Counted from the first letter of the stretch, positions 47,643 to 55,844 are shown. The stretch: 64,000 nt of DNA from Variovorax sp. WDL1 (GCF_001541225.1 NZ_LMTS01000025.1:181069-245068), one strand, 5' to 3'. Notes: a model not told the origin generated them from the sequence alone. Program-made: numbers and translations.

Positions 47643-48050
47643 TCAGCGGTCGTACACGGCTTGGATGACCCTGAAGAGCCCAGCCAGCTTTTCGACGTCC
47701 TTTCGGTTGTAAAGCCGGTTGCGGTGCCCACAGCTTGGGCAGACGAATTGACCTTCACCTCGATGCCAGGTGTCGCCGCCGCTGCAGCCATGCGGGCCCT
47801 CATACCAGTGCGTCTGGATGTAGGTCAGTTCGCCGATGGAGGTGACCGCACCGCAGCCTTGGCCGAAGTTGTTGCGCTCGCAAGCGACGGGCGTTTGTCG
47901 CAGCAGCCCGCTTCGGATTTTTCGCAGGCGGTCCATCTCCGCCTGTACGGCGGCAAGTTCAGCCTCATTTTCCGCCAGCGCTTGGTTGAGCGCGACTGAG
48001 CTTAGAGGGTCGGTCGCATTTGCATCGGTGGGCGCAAGAGAGATTGTCAT
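47643..48050 (-). CDS. zinc-ribbon-like protein (135 aa)
   Basis: An N-terminal coiled-coil helix (SSVALNQALAENEAELAAVQAEMDRLRKIRSGLL) is followed by a Cys/His part: ACERNNFGQGCGAVT, HWYEGPHGCSGGDTWHRGEGQFVCPSCGHRNRLYN. The paired C-x(n)-C and CPSCGH suggest one or two zinc sites. The protein may bind nucleic acid or a partner; I cannot be more precise. A CGCTACACCGGGGCAGGACC promoter box is at 48064-48086. Confidence 0.68.
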   Translation of the reverse strand: MTISLAPTDANATDPLSSVALNQALAENEAELAAVQAEMDRLRKIRSGLLRQTPVACERNNFGQGCGAVTSIGELTYIQTHWYEGPHGCSGGDTWHRGEGQFVCPSCGHRNRLYNRKDVEKLAGLFRVIQAVYDR

Positions 48051-48063
48051 GTCATTCCTTTCT

Positions 48064-48086
48064 GTTGGTCCTGCCCCGGTGTAGCG
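48064..48086 (-). promoter_or_regulatory. CTACAC/AGGACC promoter
   Basis: Minus strand CGCTACACCGGGGCAGGACC, 17-36 bases before the ATG at 48050. Confidence 0.55.
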
Positions 48087-48150
48087 AAGCCGCCCGGGCC
48101 AGCGGCTAAACGACGGCGCCTATAGGGGGACGGACCAGAGACTTGGCGAA

Positions 48151-48172
48151 TCCCTCGAAAAGCTCACAGGTC
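48151..48172 (+). repeat. lone iteron upstream of rnhB
   Basis: TCCCTCGAAAAGCTCACAGG then TC is a near-perfect copy of the origin iteron (one A to G change from the core; the GGTC end matches copy 1). It lies 12 kb from the array and ends 15 bases before the rnhB ATG. Confidence 0.85.
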
Positions 48173-48187
48173 TCGAAATGGCGCCAC

Positions 48188-48775
48188 ATGAGCAATTCCC
48201 CCTTCAAGCTGGTTTGCGGTGTTGACGAAGCAGGCCGCGGCCCGCTCGCGGGGCCTGTCTATGCGGCTGCGGTCATCTTCCGCGACGTCTTGGTTCCAGG
48301 CCTCGACGATTCAAAGAAACTGAGTGCACGCCGACGCGAGGCTCTTCTGCCGCTCATCGAGGAGCATTGCTGGGTAGGCGTCGGGGTGGCCACCGCCGAG
48401 GAAATCGACAAAATCAACATCCTGCAGGCGACCTTCCTGGCCATGGAGCGCGCCGTTGCCGCCTTGCCCGTCCGTCCGGACCTGATTCGCGTTGACGGAA
48501 ACCGGCTGCCACGCTTCGAGAACTTTGCAGCCAACCAGCTGGAGAGCCTGGTCGGCGGTGATGCCCTATGCCCGCAAATTTCCGCCGCGTCCATCGTTGC
48601 CAAGGTGCGCAGAGACCGGCATATGGTCGAGCTGGACGCGCGTTACCCCGGCTATGGCTTCTCCAAGCACTCCGGGTACGGCGTTGCCGCCCATATGGAA
48701 GCACTACGCACGCGCGGTCCCTGCCCCGAGCACCGGCAATCGTTTGCTCCGGTCCGGGCGGCCGCGCGTCGATAG
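48188..48775 (+). CDS. rnhB: ribonuclease HII
   Basis: RNase HII removes single ribonucleotides and RNA from hybrids. The sequence [20 protein letters not shown] with D and [32 protein letters not shown] and [10 protein letters not shown] are all family signatures. The 195-residue length is normal. I use the ATG at 48188; an alternative TTG at 48143 would read through the lone iteron (NPSKSSQ). The iteron could place this gene under Rep control. Confidence 0.94.
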   Translation: MSNSPFKLVCGVDEAGRGPLAGPVYAAAVIFRDVLVPGLDDSKKLSARRREALLPLIEEHCWVGVGVATAEEIDKINILQATFLAMERAVAALPVRPDLIRVDGNRLPRFENFAANQLESLVGGDALCPQISAASIVAKVRRDRHMVELDARYPGYGFSKHSGYGVAAHMEALRTRGPCPEHRQSFAPVRAAARR

Positions 48776-49017
48776 GAAAGCCATCGCGCCCGACCAAGGA
48801 AAACCCCGTCGAGGTGGCGGGGTCCGGCGGGAATCAAGCGGCTGCTAACAGCTTGCGCTGACCCGGGAGCGCAGCGGGCCCACCACCGCGATTCACTCCC
48901 CGCCCTTAGGGATAGCGCCCTTAGCCTTTTGCTGTGTTTCGCACGGAGTCGTGCCGGCCTCAGTCCCCCGCCGGCCGCGCCTTTGCCTCCTTCGTTGGAT
49001 GCACGCACGGCGGCAAA
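48776..49017. other. gap after rnhB
   Basis: No credible gene. A partial hairpin (ACCCCG...CGGGGT, 48803-48822) may end the rnhB transcript. Confidence 0.4.
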
Positions 49018-49056
49018 GAAAAAGCCCCGAGGCCAGCTGCGGCTTCGGGGCTCGTA
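49018..49056 (-). terminator. terminator of the AlkB gene
   Basis: Minus strand CGAGCCCCGAAGCC and GGCCTCGGGGCTTTTTC, an imperfect long stem with T run. Confidence 0.75.
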
Positions 49057-49069
49057 GGGTCAGTTGTTG

Positions 49070-49615
49070 TCAGGCGACGTAGCCGCGGAACGTCAAGCTG
49101 ATGCGCGTGCCGCAGGAGAAGCCGGCCTTTGGGATTTTGTGGTCCCACAGGTCTTGCATACCTGGGGCCATGAGACACAGGCTTCCATGCTGGAGCTTGA
49201 GCCGCTCGATGCTTTCCTTGTCGCCTCTGCGTCGAAACATGATGTCGCGCTCCGCGCCGACTGTGACGATGCCAATAGGGCGAGCGTCGTCCATTTCGCT
49301 GGAATTGTCGCCATGCCACCCAAGGTGGTCACGCTGGTCTTCGTATCCGTTCAAGAAGCAGACCTCGAACTTGGTGTTCGTGCGCTCCTCGAGAGCCGCC
49401 TTGATGTCAAGGACGACCGGATGCCAAGGCTGTGGCTGGTATTCGCGCTTGAACTCCTCCACCCCGTAGGCGTAGGGCACCGGATGCTCGTTGGAGTAGT
49501 ACTCACGACGCGGCGTCGTGCCGCGGCGTTCCCAGGCGAGCTCGTTCCAAAGCGCGTTCAAGACGGCGTCGGGGTCTTTCAGAAATCCGGGGATGTACGT
49601 GATTGGCGCGTTCAT
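49070..49615 (-). CDS. alkB: AlkB-like 2-oxoglutarate/Fe(II) dioxygenase
   Basis: Removes methyl groups from alkylated DNA or RNA bases by oxidation. The iron ligands are H101 and D103 in LGWHGDN and H159 in DLWDHKIPK; R171 and R177 in GTRISLTFR bind 2-oxoglutarate and substrate. NGYEDQRDHLGWH and the start TYIPGFL are typical of ALKBH2/AlkB-type enzymes. The 181-residue length fits a compact bacterial form. A CTAAAACG...GTGCTAAAATG promoter region lies upstream (49640-49665). Confidence 0.9.
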   Translation of the reverse strand: MNAPITYIPGFLKDPDAVLNALWNELAWERRGTTPRREYYSNEHPVPYAYGVEEFKREYQPQPWHPVVLDIKAALEERTNTKFEVCFLNGYEDQRDHLGWHGDNSSEMDDARPIGIVTVGAERDIMFRRRGDKESIERLKLQHGSLCLMAPGMQDLWDHKIPKAGFSCGTRISLTFRGYVA

Positions 49616-49685
49616 GGCTCTTCTCTTTAGCGTAGGAGAAGCATTTTAGCACGACCGATACGTTTTAGGAAGCCCTCGACCTAAA

Positions 49686-50246
49686 CTAAATGTCAGTGTT
49701 CTGGACCGAGCCTGAACTGCCGAAGACCCTTCGCAGCGGCCGCACCCAGTACCCTCGCCTGGACATGAAAACGAGGCTCCAGGCCAGTGCAATTCCTGTT
49801 GTGCCCAACGCTTGCATCAAGATTTCGAGAGGGTCGGCCAGGACCGTTCCAAGTCCGTAGGCAATCGCGGGAGTCAGGCCGGCGCCTGCGCAGAACGCAA
49901 GCGCCTGGAGCGCACTCTTGCCGGCATGTATCGACCAGCGGCCCCAAATCTCTTGCATCGCGGCTCGCTCGGCGGCAGACATGCTCGGATGGCTCTGTGC
50001 CGCGAACCCAGCAGCGTCGAGGCGAATGCGAAGGCCTTTGAGCGCCGCTCGCAGCGTCAACGTGGCTGCCAGGGCGCCAGCCAGGGCGGGGCTGAACAGC
50101 CAACTTGCAGCGCCTGTCGCGTAGAAGAATGCCGCGCCGGTGAGCGGGAGGCTGGATGTCCGCGTCACCCCGTAGACGGGGGAGTCCAGGAATTTGAGGA
50201 TTTGAGCGGTTCGGGCGCGAAGCGCCTGCGTGCTGCGCGCGGTCAT
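49686..50246 (-). CDS. membrane protein, hypothetical (186 aa)
   Basis: Hydrophobic segments at about residues 28-46, 49-66, 112-131 and 145-163, with a basic C-terminus. The start is uncertain: ATG 50246 (MTARSTQALRAR) is used; a TTG at 50372 would add 42 polar residues. Function is unknown. Confidence 0.55.
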   Translation of the reverse strand: MTARSTQALRARTAQILKFLDSPVYGVTRTSSLPLTGAAFFYATGAASWLFSPALAGALAATLTLRAALKGLRIRLDAAGFAAQSHPSMSAAERAAMQEIWGRWSIHAGKSALQALAFCAGAGLTPAIAYGLGTVLADPLEILMQALGTTGIALAWSLVFMSRRGYWVRPLRRVFGSSGSVQNTDI

Positions 50247-50404
50247 GGGAAGCAGGCTAAAAGCCCCTCCCTGCGAAAGTCGAATCTCATCATCTGCTTC
50301 TTGCCTGTTTGGCGCCAATGATAGCTGTCGCCTCGTGTCCGAAACGCGCCTCGGTGCGTCCCAAATCGTCAATGCGCGACGAACATCACGCCCAACCCCA
50401 TAAG

Positions 50405-50439
50405 AAAACCACCGCCCTTTGGAAAAGGAGCGGTGGTTG
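50405..50439 (-). terminator. terminator of the macro-domain gene
   Basis: Minus strand AACCACCGC and GCGGTGGTT around a 14-base loop, followed by TTCTTA. Confidence 0.6.
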
Positions 50440-50457
50440 AAGTAGAGAACGGATTTC

Positions 50458-50991
50458 TTACTCGACGGTTGCGCCGGGGAGGAGCCACAGGTCGCTGTCG
50501 ATGTTCTTCATCGAGCGTTCGATACGCTCGCGGACCTCGGGCCACTTGCCTCGGGCAAGGCCGCAGCCAATGAGGGGGTAGTTCACCGGCATCTTGGTTG
50601 CCGCGGCAATCATGTAGATGCGGGCAAACGCAGCTTCGATGGCCGGATAGTCGGCGAAGACGCGGGTGCTGGTGTCGTCGCTCGTGGCGTAGTCGTATTG
50701 CGTCATGGCGTTGACGACGATGACTCCCTCGGGGATGCTCTCGTCGAACTGGCTGATGTGCCTCATGAGCTCGGGCTGCTGCATGCGCAGCTTTGGATTG
50801 GCCACCGCGACGATGTCGCCGAGCTGCAGGCCGAACACCTCGAAGCGGTTCATGTAGGCGCGGTAGGCGAACGGGTAGCGGTTTCGAATGGCCTTGGCCA
50901 TGCCGGAGCCCATCTTGCCGAAGCAGTTGCAGCCGTGGACGATGATTCCTTGCTGGGCCAGGAGGTCACCGGTGTTGAAGCGGATGGTCAT
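50458..50991 (-). CDS. macro-domain protein
   Basis: Macro domains bind ADP-ribose and often remove it from proteins or nucleotides. The start MTIRFNTGDLLAQQGIIVHGCNCFGKMGSGMAKAIRNRYPFAYRAY carries the conserved NC-x-G-x-MGSGxA loop, and later GVIVVNAMTQYDY and YPLIGCGLARGKWPEV complete the fold. It is most like the Poa1p/TARG1 group. Length 177 is typical. It is near the NAD cluster and has its own CTATAC...AGGACAAC promoter (51009-51030). It may clean up ADP-ribose or Appr-1''-P. Confidence 0.87.
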   Translation of the reverse strand: MTIRFNTGDLLAQQGIIVHGCNCFGKMGSGMAKAIRNRYPFAYRAYMNRFEVFGLQLGDIVAVANPKLRMQQPELMRHISQFDESIPEGVIVVNAMTQYDYATSDDTSTRVFADYPAIEAAFARIYMIAAATKMPVNYPLIGCGLARGKWPEVRERIERSMKNIDSDLWLLPGATVE

Positions 50992-51008
50992 GAGGGGTTC
51001 CTTTGTGT

Positions 51009-51030
51009 GTTGTCCTGCAGCCGTATAGGC
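51009..51030 (-). promoter_or_regulatory. CTATAC/AGGACAAC promoter
   Basis: Minus strand CCTATACGGCTGCAGGACAA then C, 18-39 bases before the ATG at 50991. A best-case family member. Confidence 0.62.
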
Positions 51031-51049
51031 AACTCGACCCCTCACCCCT

Positions 51050-51547
51050 TTAGACAGGCCGTCCATCCTCCTCTTCGGCGCGCCGCTGGGCCTCTGCGTG
51101 GAGGTGACGCATGGCGGCCTTGACCGCCCCACCAGAAAATCCCCGCGATGCCAGGTACCGGTAGGCCTTGGCCTTGAGGGCCTCGTCGAGGGGCTTTCCC
51201 TCGAAACGCTCCGCAACGCGTAGGGCGCGTGTCTCCTCGGGCTCGAGCTGCTCGAGCTGCTCAGCCGCGAGCTCTTTGGAGATGCCTTTGGCCGCAAGCT
51301 TCGCGGTCACGCTGCGGTTGCCCAGTCGGAGGGCGGAGGTGCGCGCGGCACCCGCGGCAAACCGCCCGTCATCCTGGAAGCCGTGACGCTGCATTTCACC
51401 CACCGCAGAGGTCGCCTCCTCGGCCGGGTACCCGCGGTTCGTGAGCTTGTCCTGAAGCTCCCTGGCCGAGTATTCCCGGCGGCTCAGGAGCCAGACGGCG
51501 TAGGACTTTGCAGAGCGCTTCGGTGGTTCGCGAGTGTGCTTGGGCAT
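51050..51547 (-). CDS. recX: RecX-family regulator of RecA
   Basis: Three-helix repeats of RecX: YAVWLLSRREYSARELQDKLTNRGYPAEEATSAVGEMQRHGFQDDGRFA, then SVTAKLAAKGISKELAAEQLEQL, and ALKAKAYRYLASRGFSGGAVKAAMRHLH. RecX binds RecA filaments and limits recombination. Length 165 is normal. No recA is in this window, so it would act on the host RecA. The GGCCGCTACACAGGC box ends only a few bases before the ATG, suggesting a very short leader. Confidence 0.88.
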   Translation of the reverse strand: MPKHTREPPKRSAKSYAVWLLSRREYSARELQDKLTNRGYPAEEATSAVGEMQRHGFQDDGRFAAGAARTSALRLGNRSVTAKLAAKGISKELAAEQLEQLEPEETRALRVAERFEGKPLDEALKAKAYRYLASRGFSGGAVKAAMRHLHAEAQRRAEEEDGRPV

Positions 51548-51569
51548 GAGCCTGTGTAGCGGCCGGGTT

Positions 51570-52016
51570 TCAGCGTTTTGGTCCGGCGATTGCCTCGAGG
51601 CCCGGCAACGTTCGGAGAAGCGCCGTCATCGAAAGCGCGCAGTACTTCGGTACTTCCGGCAGGTCCACCCACCTGTACTCGTCGACCTCAGGCGTCAAGA
51701 CGCCGGTCCGGAAGTGAGGGAAATGGCTTGTGCACTGGCACCGGCCCAGGTCGCAATCGGCCTCCGCCAGCGTCGTTGTGAACAAATGAAGGTCCTTGCC
51801 GGACCTGTAGGCGAAAAGGCCCACTTCCCGAAGCGCTTCGGCCGCCAGCACCAGCCCTGTTTCCTCCAGGACCTCCCGGACCGCTGCCTCCCTGGGCGAT
51901 TCCCCGGGTTCGGCACCGCCCTTGGGGATGTCCCAGTGGCGCTGGCCCGTGGCATGGGCCACCAGGAGTTGGCCGGCCGCGTTCCGGATGAGCACGCCGC
52001 ACGATGTGGTCTTCAT
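51570..52016 (-). CDS. Nudix hydrolase
   Basis: The Nudix box is complete: G34-AEPGESPREAAVREVLEETGLVL (Gx5Ex7REUxEExGU). Nudix enzymes hydrolyse nucleoside diphosphates linked to another group. The N-terminal SCGVLIRN and HWDIPKGG resemble the diadenosine tetraphosphatase or RppH-like group. The substrate cannot be told from sequence alone. It lies 12 bases after the NrtR-like gene on the same strand, so they may be one transcript. Confidence 0.87.
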   Translation of the reverse strand: MKTTSCGVLIRNAAGQLLVAHATGQRHWDIPKGGAEPGESPREAAVREVLEETGLVLAAEALREVGLFAYRSGKDLHLFTTTLAEADCDLGRCQCTSHFPHFRTGVLTPEVDEYRWVDLPEVPKYCALSMTALLRTLPGLEAIAGPKR

Positions 52017-52028
52017 CGCGTTGCCGCC

Positions 52029-52703
52029 TCAGGACAGCAGTGCCCGCTCGACGGTCGAAAGCTTGTGGCGGAACTTGCGCTTCAGGCGGTAGATTTGCGC
52101 GGGCCGCTGCGAGATGACCTCGGTCTTGGCGCCAGGAATCTCTTCCACCAGGTCGAGCTCGTCCACCTTTCGGCGAAAGCTCACCTTGTTCAGTGTCTTG
52201 CCCAGCACCGCTTCGTAAACCGACTGCAACTCAGGCAGCGTGAACTGCGGGCCGCACAGATGTGCCGGCAGCGATGAGTAGATGCTCTTGCTGCGCACGC
52301 GCTTGACGGCCGTCGCAACAATGTCATTGTGGTCAAAGGGCAGGTCTTTGACGGCGCTGACGGGCAACACCTGCATTCCCGCCTGGTCGGCGGCTTCCAA
52401 AACCTCCAGCGGCATCAGCGCGTAGTAGACGATGGAGACGGACCATCCGCGAGGGTCGCGCTCCGCGCCCGAGAATGTCGCCAACTGCTCGAGGTAGGGG
52501 CTCGTGACCCCGGTCTTGGCCTTGAGAACGCGCAGCGCCGCATCAAACGCTGTGTTGTCTTCGTCGGCATGGATATAGCCCCCGGGCAGGGCGTAGCTGC
52601 CGGCGAAGGGCTCTTTGTCCCGCTTGAAGAGCGCGACGTGGAGCTTGTGCTCCTTCAGGGTCAGTAGCACGACGTCGACCGTGCAGATGACAGTTTGAAA
52701 CAT
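52029..52703 (-). CDS. NrtR-like Nudix-related transcription regulator
   Basis: Residues 1-140 are a Nudix fold with a broken Nudix box (GGYIHADEDNTAFDAALRVLKAKTGV; the RE and EE acids are missing), and 150-224 a winged-helix part (FTLPELQSVYEAVLGKTLNKVSFRRKVDELDLVEEIPG...RPAQIYRL). This is the architecture of NrtR, which represses NAD-synthesis genes and senses ADP-ribose-type ligands. Two GTTAGT-N11-ACTAAC sites lie between it and the nicotinamidase-like gene. AGAGGA supports the ATG at 52703. The likely job is control of the divergent NAD-salvage gene and of itself. Confidence 0.87.
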   Translation of the reverse strand: MFQTVICTVDVVLLTLKEHKLHVALFKRDKEPFAGSYALPGGYIHADEDNTAFDAALRVLKAKTGVTSPYLEQLATFSGAERDPRGWSVSIVYYALMPLEVLEAADQAGMQVLPVSAVKDLPFDHNDIVATAVKRVRSKSIYSSLPAHLCGPQFTLPELQSVYEAVLGKTLNKVSFRRKVDELDLVEEIPGAKTEVISQRPAQIYRLKRKFRHKLSTVERALLS

Positions 52704-52751
52704 GGGATTCCTCTTTAGAGGGAGCATTGTGGGATAAGCCTGCGGGAAGGC

Positions 52752-52776
52752 CGTTAGTATCATTATAGAACTAACG
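52752..52776. promoter_or_regulatory. operator 1, CGTTAGT-N11-ACTAACG
   Basis: Perfect 7-bp arms with an 11-base spacer, overlapping a CATTATAG promoter-like stretch of the NrtR-like gene. Matches operator 2 in arm sequence and spacing. Confidence 0.8.
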
Positions 52777-52862
52777 ACACTTTTGGGCAAGGCCACGACA
52801 AGGCCCCTCCCCTTGCCTGTTCCGCACTCATCTTTTTTGCGCTGGGCGCCCTCGATTCCGCT

Positions 52863-52885
52863 GTTAGTTGCACGGAGAAACTAAC
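52863..52885. promoter_or_regulatory. operator 2, GTTAGT-N11-ACTAAC
   Basis: The same arms and spacing, centred 110 bases from operator 1 and ending four bases before the GCTATAC -10 of the nicotinamidase-like gene. Confidence 0.8.
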
Positions 52886-52888
52886 GAT

Positions 52889-52905
52889 GCTATACTGAGC
52901 ACAAC
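52889..52905 (+). promoter_or_regulatory. CTATAC promoter of the nicotinamidase-like gene
   Basis: GCTATACTGAGCACAAC, 22-38 bases before the ATG at 52927. Confidence 0.55.
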
Positions 52906-52926
52906 ACAACGGCAAAGGAGCTCCGC

Positions 52927-53799
52927 ATGAAGCACAACATCCACCTTCTCGTCATCGACCCGCAAAACGACTTCTGCGACCTGCCGGCCGCCTACCTGCC
53001 CGCGGACCCACTGAAGCCTGGCGAGGTCCTCCGGCCCCAACTCGCCGTCCCCGGCGCGCACGCTGACATGCTGAGACTGACCGAGCTCCTGAATCGCGGT
53101 CTGCGCGGCCTCTCGGATATCTCCGTCACGCTGGACTCCCATCACCGTGTGGGCATCGAGCGCCCGGCCATGTGGATGAAGGGTGACGGTTCGCCCGTTG
53201 ACCCGTTCACCCAAATCACCGCCGCCCAGGTGCGAGCTGGCGTCTATCTGCCGCGCCACCCGAAGGCCACGGACCGCGTGCTGGCCTACCTGGACGCGCT
53301 CGAGGCGGGTGGCCGCTACGTCCACATGGTTTGGACGCCACACTGCGAAATCGGAACCTGGGGGCACAACGTGCACGCCGATGTGCGCGCCGCCTACGTC
53401 ACATGGGAGGAGGCGTTCCTCGGCATCGTAAACAAGGTGACCAAGGGCTCGAACCCCTGGACCGAGCACTACAGCGCGGTCATGGCCGAGGTTCCGGCGG
53501 CCGACGACCCCACCACGCAGCTCAATCGCGGCCTCATCGACATCCTGGCCCAGGCCGACATGGTGCTCATTGCCGGCGAGGCGGGCAGCCACTGCGTCAA
53601 GGCCACGACCGAGCACATTGCCGACAACTTCGGCGCCGACAGTCTCAGCAAGCTGGTTCTCCTGACTGATTGCATCTCGCCGGTAGGTGGGTTCGAAGCC
53701 CAGTACCAGTCATTCCTGGCGGACATGGCCGCTCGCGGCCTGCGTACGGCGACGTCGACCGACGTGCTGGGCGAACTCGTGGCCAACGGGCGCAAGTAA
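52927..53799 (+). CDS. nicotinamidase-like cysteine hydrolase
   Basis: An isochorismatase-fold hydrolase: catalytic D11 in VIDPQNDF and Cys C223 in IAGEAGSHCVKAT; metal-type D70 and His72/73 in TLDSHH. PncA-type enzymes turn nicotinamide into nicotinate for NAD salvage. At 290 residues it is longer than E. coli PncA (213), with extra loops. The divergent NrtR-like regulator and paired operators support a nicotinamide role. AAAGGAG precedes the ATG. Confidence 0.82.
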   Translation: MKHNIHLLVIDPQNDFCDLPAAYLPADPLKPGEVLRPQLAVPGAHADMLRLTELLNRGLRGLSDISVTLDSHHRVGIERPAMWMKGDGSPVDPFTQITAAQVRAGVYLPRHPKATDRVLAYLDALEAGGRYVHMVWTPHCEIGTWGHNVHADVRAAYVTWEEAFLGIVNKVTKGSNPWTEHYSAVMAEVPAADDPTTQLNRGLIDILAQADMVLIAGEAGSHCVKATTEHIADNFGADSLSKLVLLTDCISPVGGFEAQYQSFLADMAARGLRTATSTDVLGELVANGRK

Positions 53800-53860
53800 C
53801 TCCTAAACCGCTTGGACGGGCGGTTTGAAACAACCCATCCCTAGACCAGAAAGGATTCCC

Positions 53861-54586
53861 ATGAAACTCGTTGATGACACCATGACGCTCGGCAGCGTCT
53901 CCGGCTTTGCGTTCTCCGCGGTCCGTCCAGAGACGCTCGGCTCGACGGAGTACACCCTGGTGACCGTTGTGATGGACAAGACCGGCTCGGTTTCCTCGTT
54001 CGCGGGCGAGTTGAACAAGCTCAAAGGCACGGTTGTCGGTGCTTGCAGAAAGAGCCCTCGCGCCGAGTTCCTCCTGCTGCGCGTCGTCGAATTCAATCGC
54101 AGCGTCGACGAGGTGCACGGGTTCCTGCCTCTGAATCAGGTGGATGTGGCCTCGTACGTGGCCCCAACCTGCGAGGGGCTGACCGCCTTGGCCGACGCCA
54201 CCTTTGCCGCGGTAAGTGCAACCAACGCCTACGCCAAGACGCTGGCCCAGCAGGACTACCTGGTCAACGGCATCGTCTTCATCGGCACCGACGGCGTCGA
54301 CAACGATAGTCGCATGCGGCCAGCGGACATCCAGAAGGAGATTGTGGGTGCGTTGAAGGGCGAGCACATCGAATCGCTGCGCACCGTCCTGATTGGCATC
54401 AACGCCGCCCAATACGCCCGCGAGCTCCAGGCCTTCCAGGTCGAAGCGGGCATCGACCAGTACGTCGACTTGGCGGATGCAACGCCACAACGCCTGGCCA
54501 AGCTCGCGGACTTTGTCAGCCGCTCCATCTCCGCGCAGTCCCAATCCCTTGGCACTGGCGGTCCCAGCCAAGCTCTCGTCTTCTGA
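53861..54586 (+). CDS. VWA-domain protein (241 aa)
   Basis: The third VWA protein here: VTVVMDKTGSVSSFAGELNKLK carries the metal-site acid and serines (D-x-T-G-S rather than D-x-S-x-S), and NGIVFIGTDGVDNDSRM the later loop. The protein is cytoplasmic. AAAGGA supports the ATG at 53861. No AAA partner is directly adjacent, but it may serve the MoxR-type ATPase elsewhere. Confidence 0.72.
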   Translation: MKLVDDTMTLGSVSGFAFSAVRPETLGSTEYTLVTVVMDKTGSVSSFAGELNKLKGTVVGACRKSPRAEFLLLRVVEFNRSVDEVHGFLPLNQVDVASYVAPTCEGLTALADATFAAVSATNAYAKTLAQQDYLVNGIVFIGTDGVDNDSRMRPADIQKEIVGALKGEHIESLRTVLIGINAAQYARELQAFQVEAGIDQYVDLADATPQRLAKLADFVSRSISAQSQSLGTGGPSQALVF

Positions 54587-54626
54587 GAACGCCCGGCCAG
54601 GCTTCGCTCAATCTAGCCTTTGCTTC

Positions 54627-55250
54627 ATGCCTACCACCAACGTTCGCTGCCTTAGTCAAATCCTGGACTACCTGCAAATCCAGGACCTGCTGGACCTTAT
54701 CGACGAACCTGCCCACACAGCCTGCAAGCACATCCTCGCGGACAACCGCAAGCTGTTCGAGACCACGCGCGGGTCGACGCACAACCATCAGGCCTGGGAT
54801 GGGGGCTACCTGGACCATGTGGTCGATTCGATGAACTACGGTCGCCACCTGTATGCGCTGACCAAAGCGTTGGGTCGCCCGCTGCCGTTCTCGATTTCAG
54901 ACGCATTGCTCATCCTGTACCTGCACGACCTCGAGAAGCCTTGGCGCATATTGGTGCACTCCGACGGCCAGGTTGTAAACCGCCAGGGCCTGGATACCAA
55001 AGCCGCGTTCAAGGCTTTTCGCGCGGCCAAGCTGCAGGAGTATGCGTTGGTACTGACACCTGCGCAGCTCAATGCGCTGACGTACGTGGAAGGCGAAATG
55101 CAGGACTACTCGAGCAACGGTCGTGTGATGAACGAGCTCGCGGCGTTCTGCCACATGGTGGATGTCTGGTCTGCGCGTATTGGTCATGCCTATCCGGTGG
55201 ATGGCGATGAGTGGCATGGCGCGGGCCGCTTTCGTCAGTTCCCGGGGTGA
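54627..55250 (+). CDS. HD-domain phosphohydrolase-like protein (207 aa)
   Basis: H54 and H64 (HNHQAWDGGYLDHVV) and the HD doublet H100-D101 (LILYLHDLEKPW) follow HD-superfamily spacing, and a helical C-terminus with HMVDVW could provide the last Asp. It probably hydrolyses a nucleotide or phosphate ester with bound metal. The start follows a TCTAGCC box. Located between VWA and deoxyribosyltransferase-like genes in the nucleotide/NAD region. Confidence 0.75.
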   Translation: MPTTNVRCLSQILDYLQIQDLLDLIDEPAHTACKHILADNRKLFETTRGSTHNHQAWDGGYLDHVVDSMNYGRHLYALTKALGRPLPFSISDALLILYLHDLEKPWRILVHSDGQVVNRQGLDTKAAFKAFRAAKLQEYALVLTPAQLNALTYVEGEMQDYSSNGRVMNELAAFCHMVDVWSARIGHAYPVDGDEWHGAGRFRQFPG

Positions 55251-55307
55251 GCAGCACCCCGTCCGCTTCACGGGCTAAAGCCCTCGAAATCCTACTTCTT
55301 TCTCCAA

Positions 55308-55796
55308 ATGCACATCATCTTTGCACAGCAGCCCCTCGAAAAATCCATCTTCCTCGCGGGCCCCACGCCGCGCGATGCCGCCACGAAGTCCTGGCGCCCG
55401 CAAGCGCTGGAGATTCTTCGGGGTCTGGACTTCGACGGGAAGGTCTTCGTCCCCGAGACGGTTGGAGGCGGGCTTCCTCCCAACACGTATGACCCGCAGG
55501 TGCAGTGGGAATGGCAGGCCCTAAATCAGGCCACAGTGGTCGTGTTCTGGGTGCCCCGTGACGTCGCAACCCTGCCTGGCTTCACGACTAACACCGAATT
55601 CGGCTTGCTGGCGGCGTCGTCAAAGTTGCTGCTGGGCTTTCCTGGAGACGCGCAGAAGATGCGCTACCTTGACCGCCTGGCACAGCGCTACCACATCCCC
55701 GTACACGCCGACCTGGCCGAGCTGCTGGAGGCGGCGGTCGAGAAGACGAAGAACCCTTACCCCTTCAACGGGGCCGGCGCAGAGCTGGCCTTCTAG
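55308..55796 (+). CDS. nucleoside 2-deoxyribosyltransferase-like protein
   Basis: The pattern IFLAGPTPRDAATKSWRPQALEIL, VFVPETVGGGLPPNTYDPQVQWEWQALNQATVVVFWVPRDVATLPGFTTNTEFG follows the nucleoside 2-deoxyribosyltransferase fold (the FLAGP start and the conserved E in WE and TNTEFG). These enzymes swap bases on deoxyribonucleosides, or hydrolyse them. The exact substrate is unknown. It is followed closely by NAD kinase (48 bases). Confidence 0.82.
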   Translation: MHIIFAQQPLEKSIFLAGPTPRDAATKSWRPQALEILRGLDFDGKVFVPETVGGGLPPNTYDPQVQWEWQALNQATVVVFWVPRDVATLPGFTTNTEFGLLAASSKLLLGFPGDAQKMRYLDRLAQRYHIPVHADLAELLEAAVEKTKNPYPFNGAGAELAF

Positions 55797-55844
55797 GTTT
55801 CCCCAAAGAACAAGTTTTCCGATTCCTGCACCGCAAAAACAACA

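Noticed and set aside
48652..49008. 118-codon minus-strand frame after rnhB
   Set aside because: Overlaps rnhB and has Arg/Ala-rich shadow composition with no start signal.
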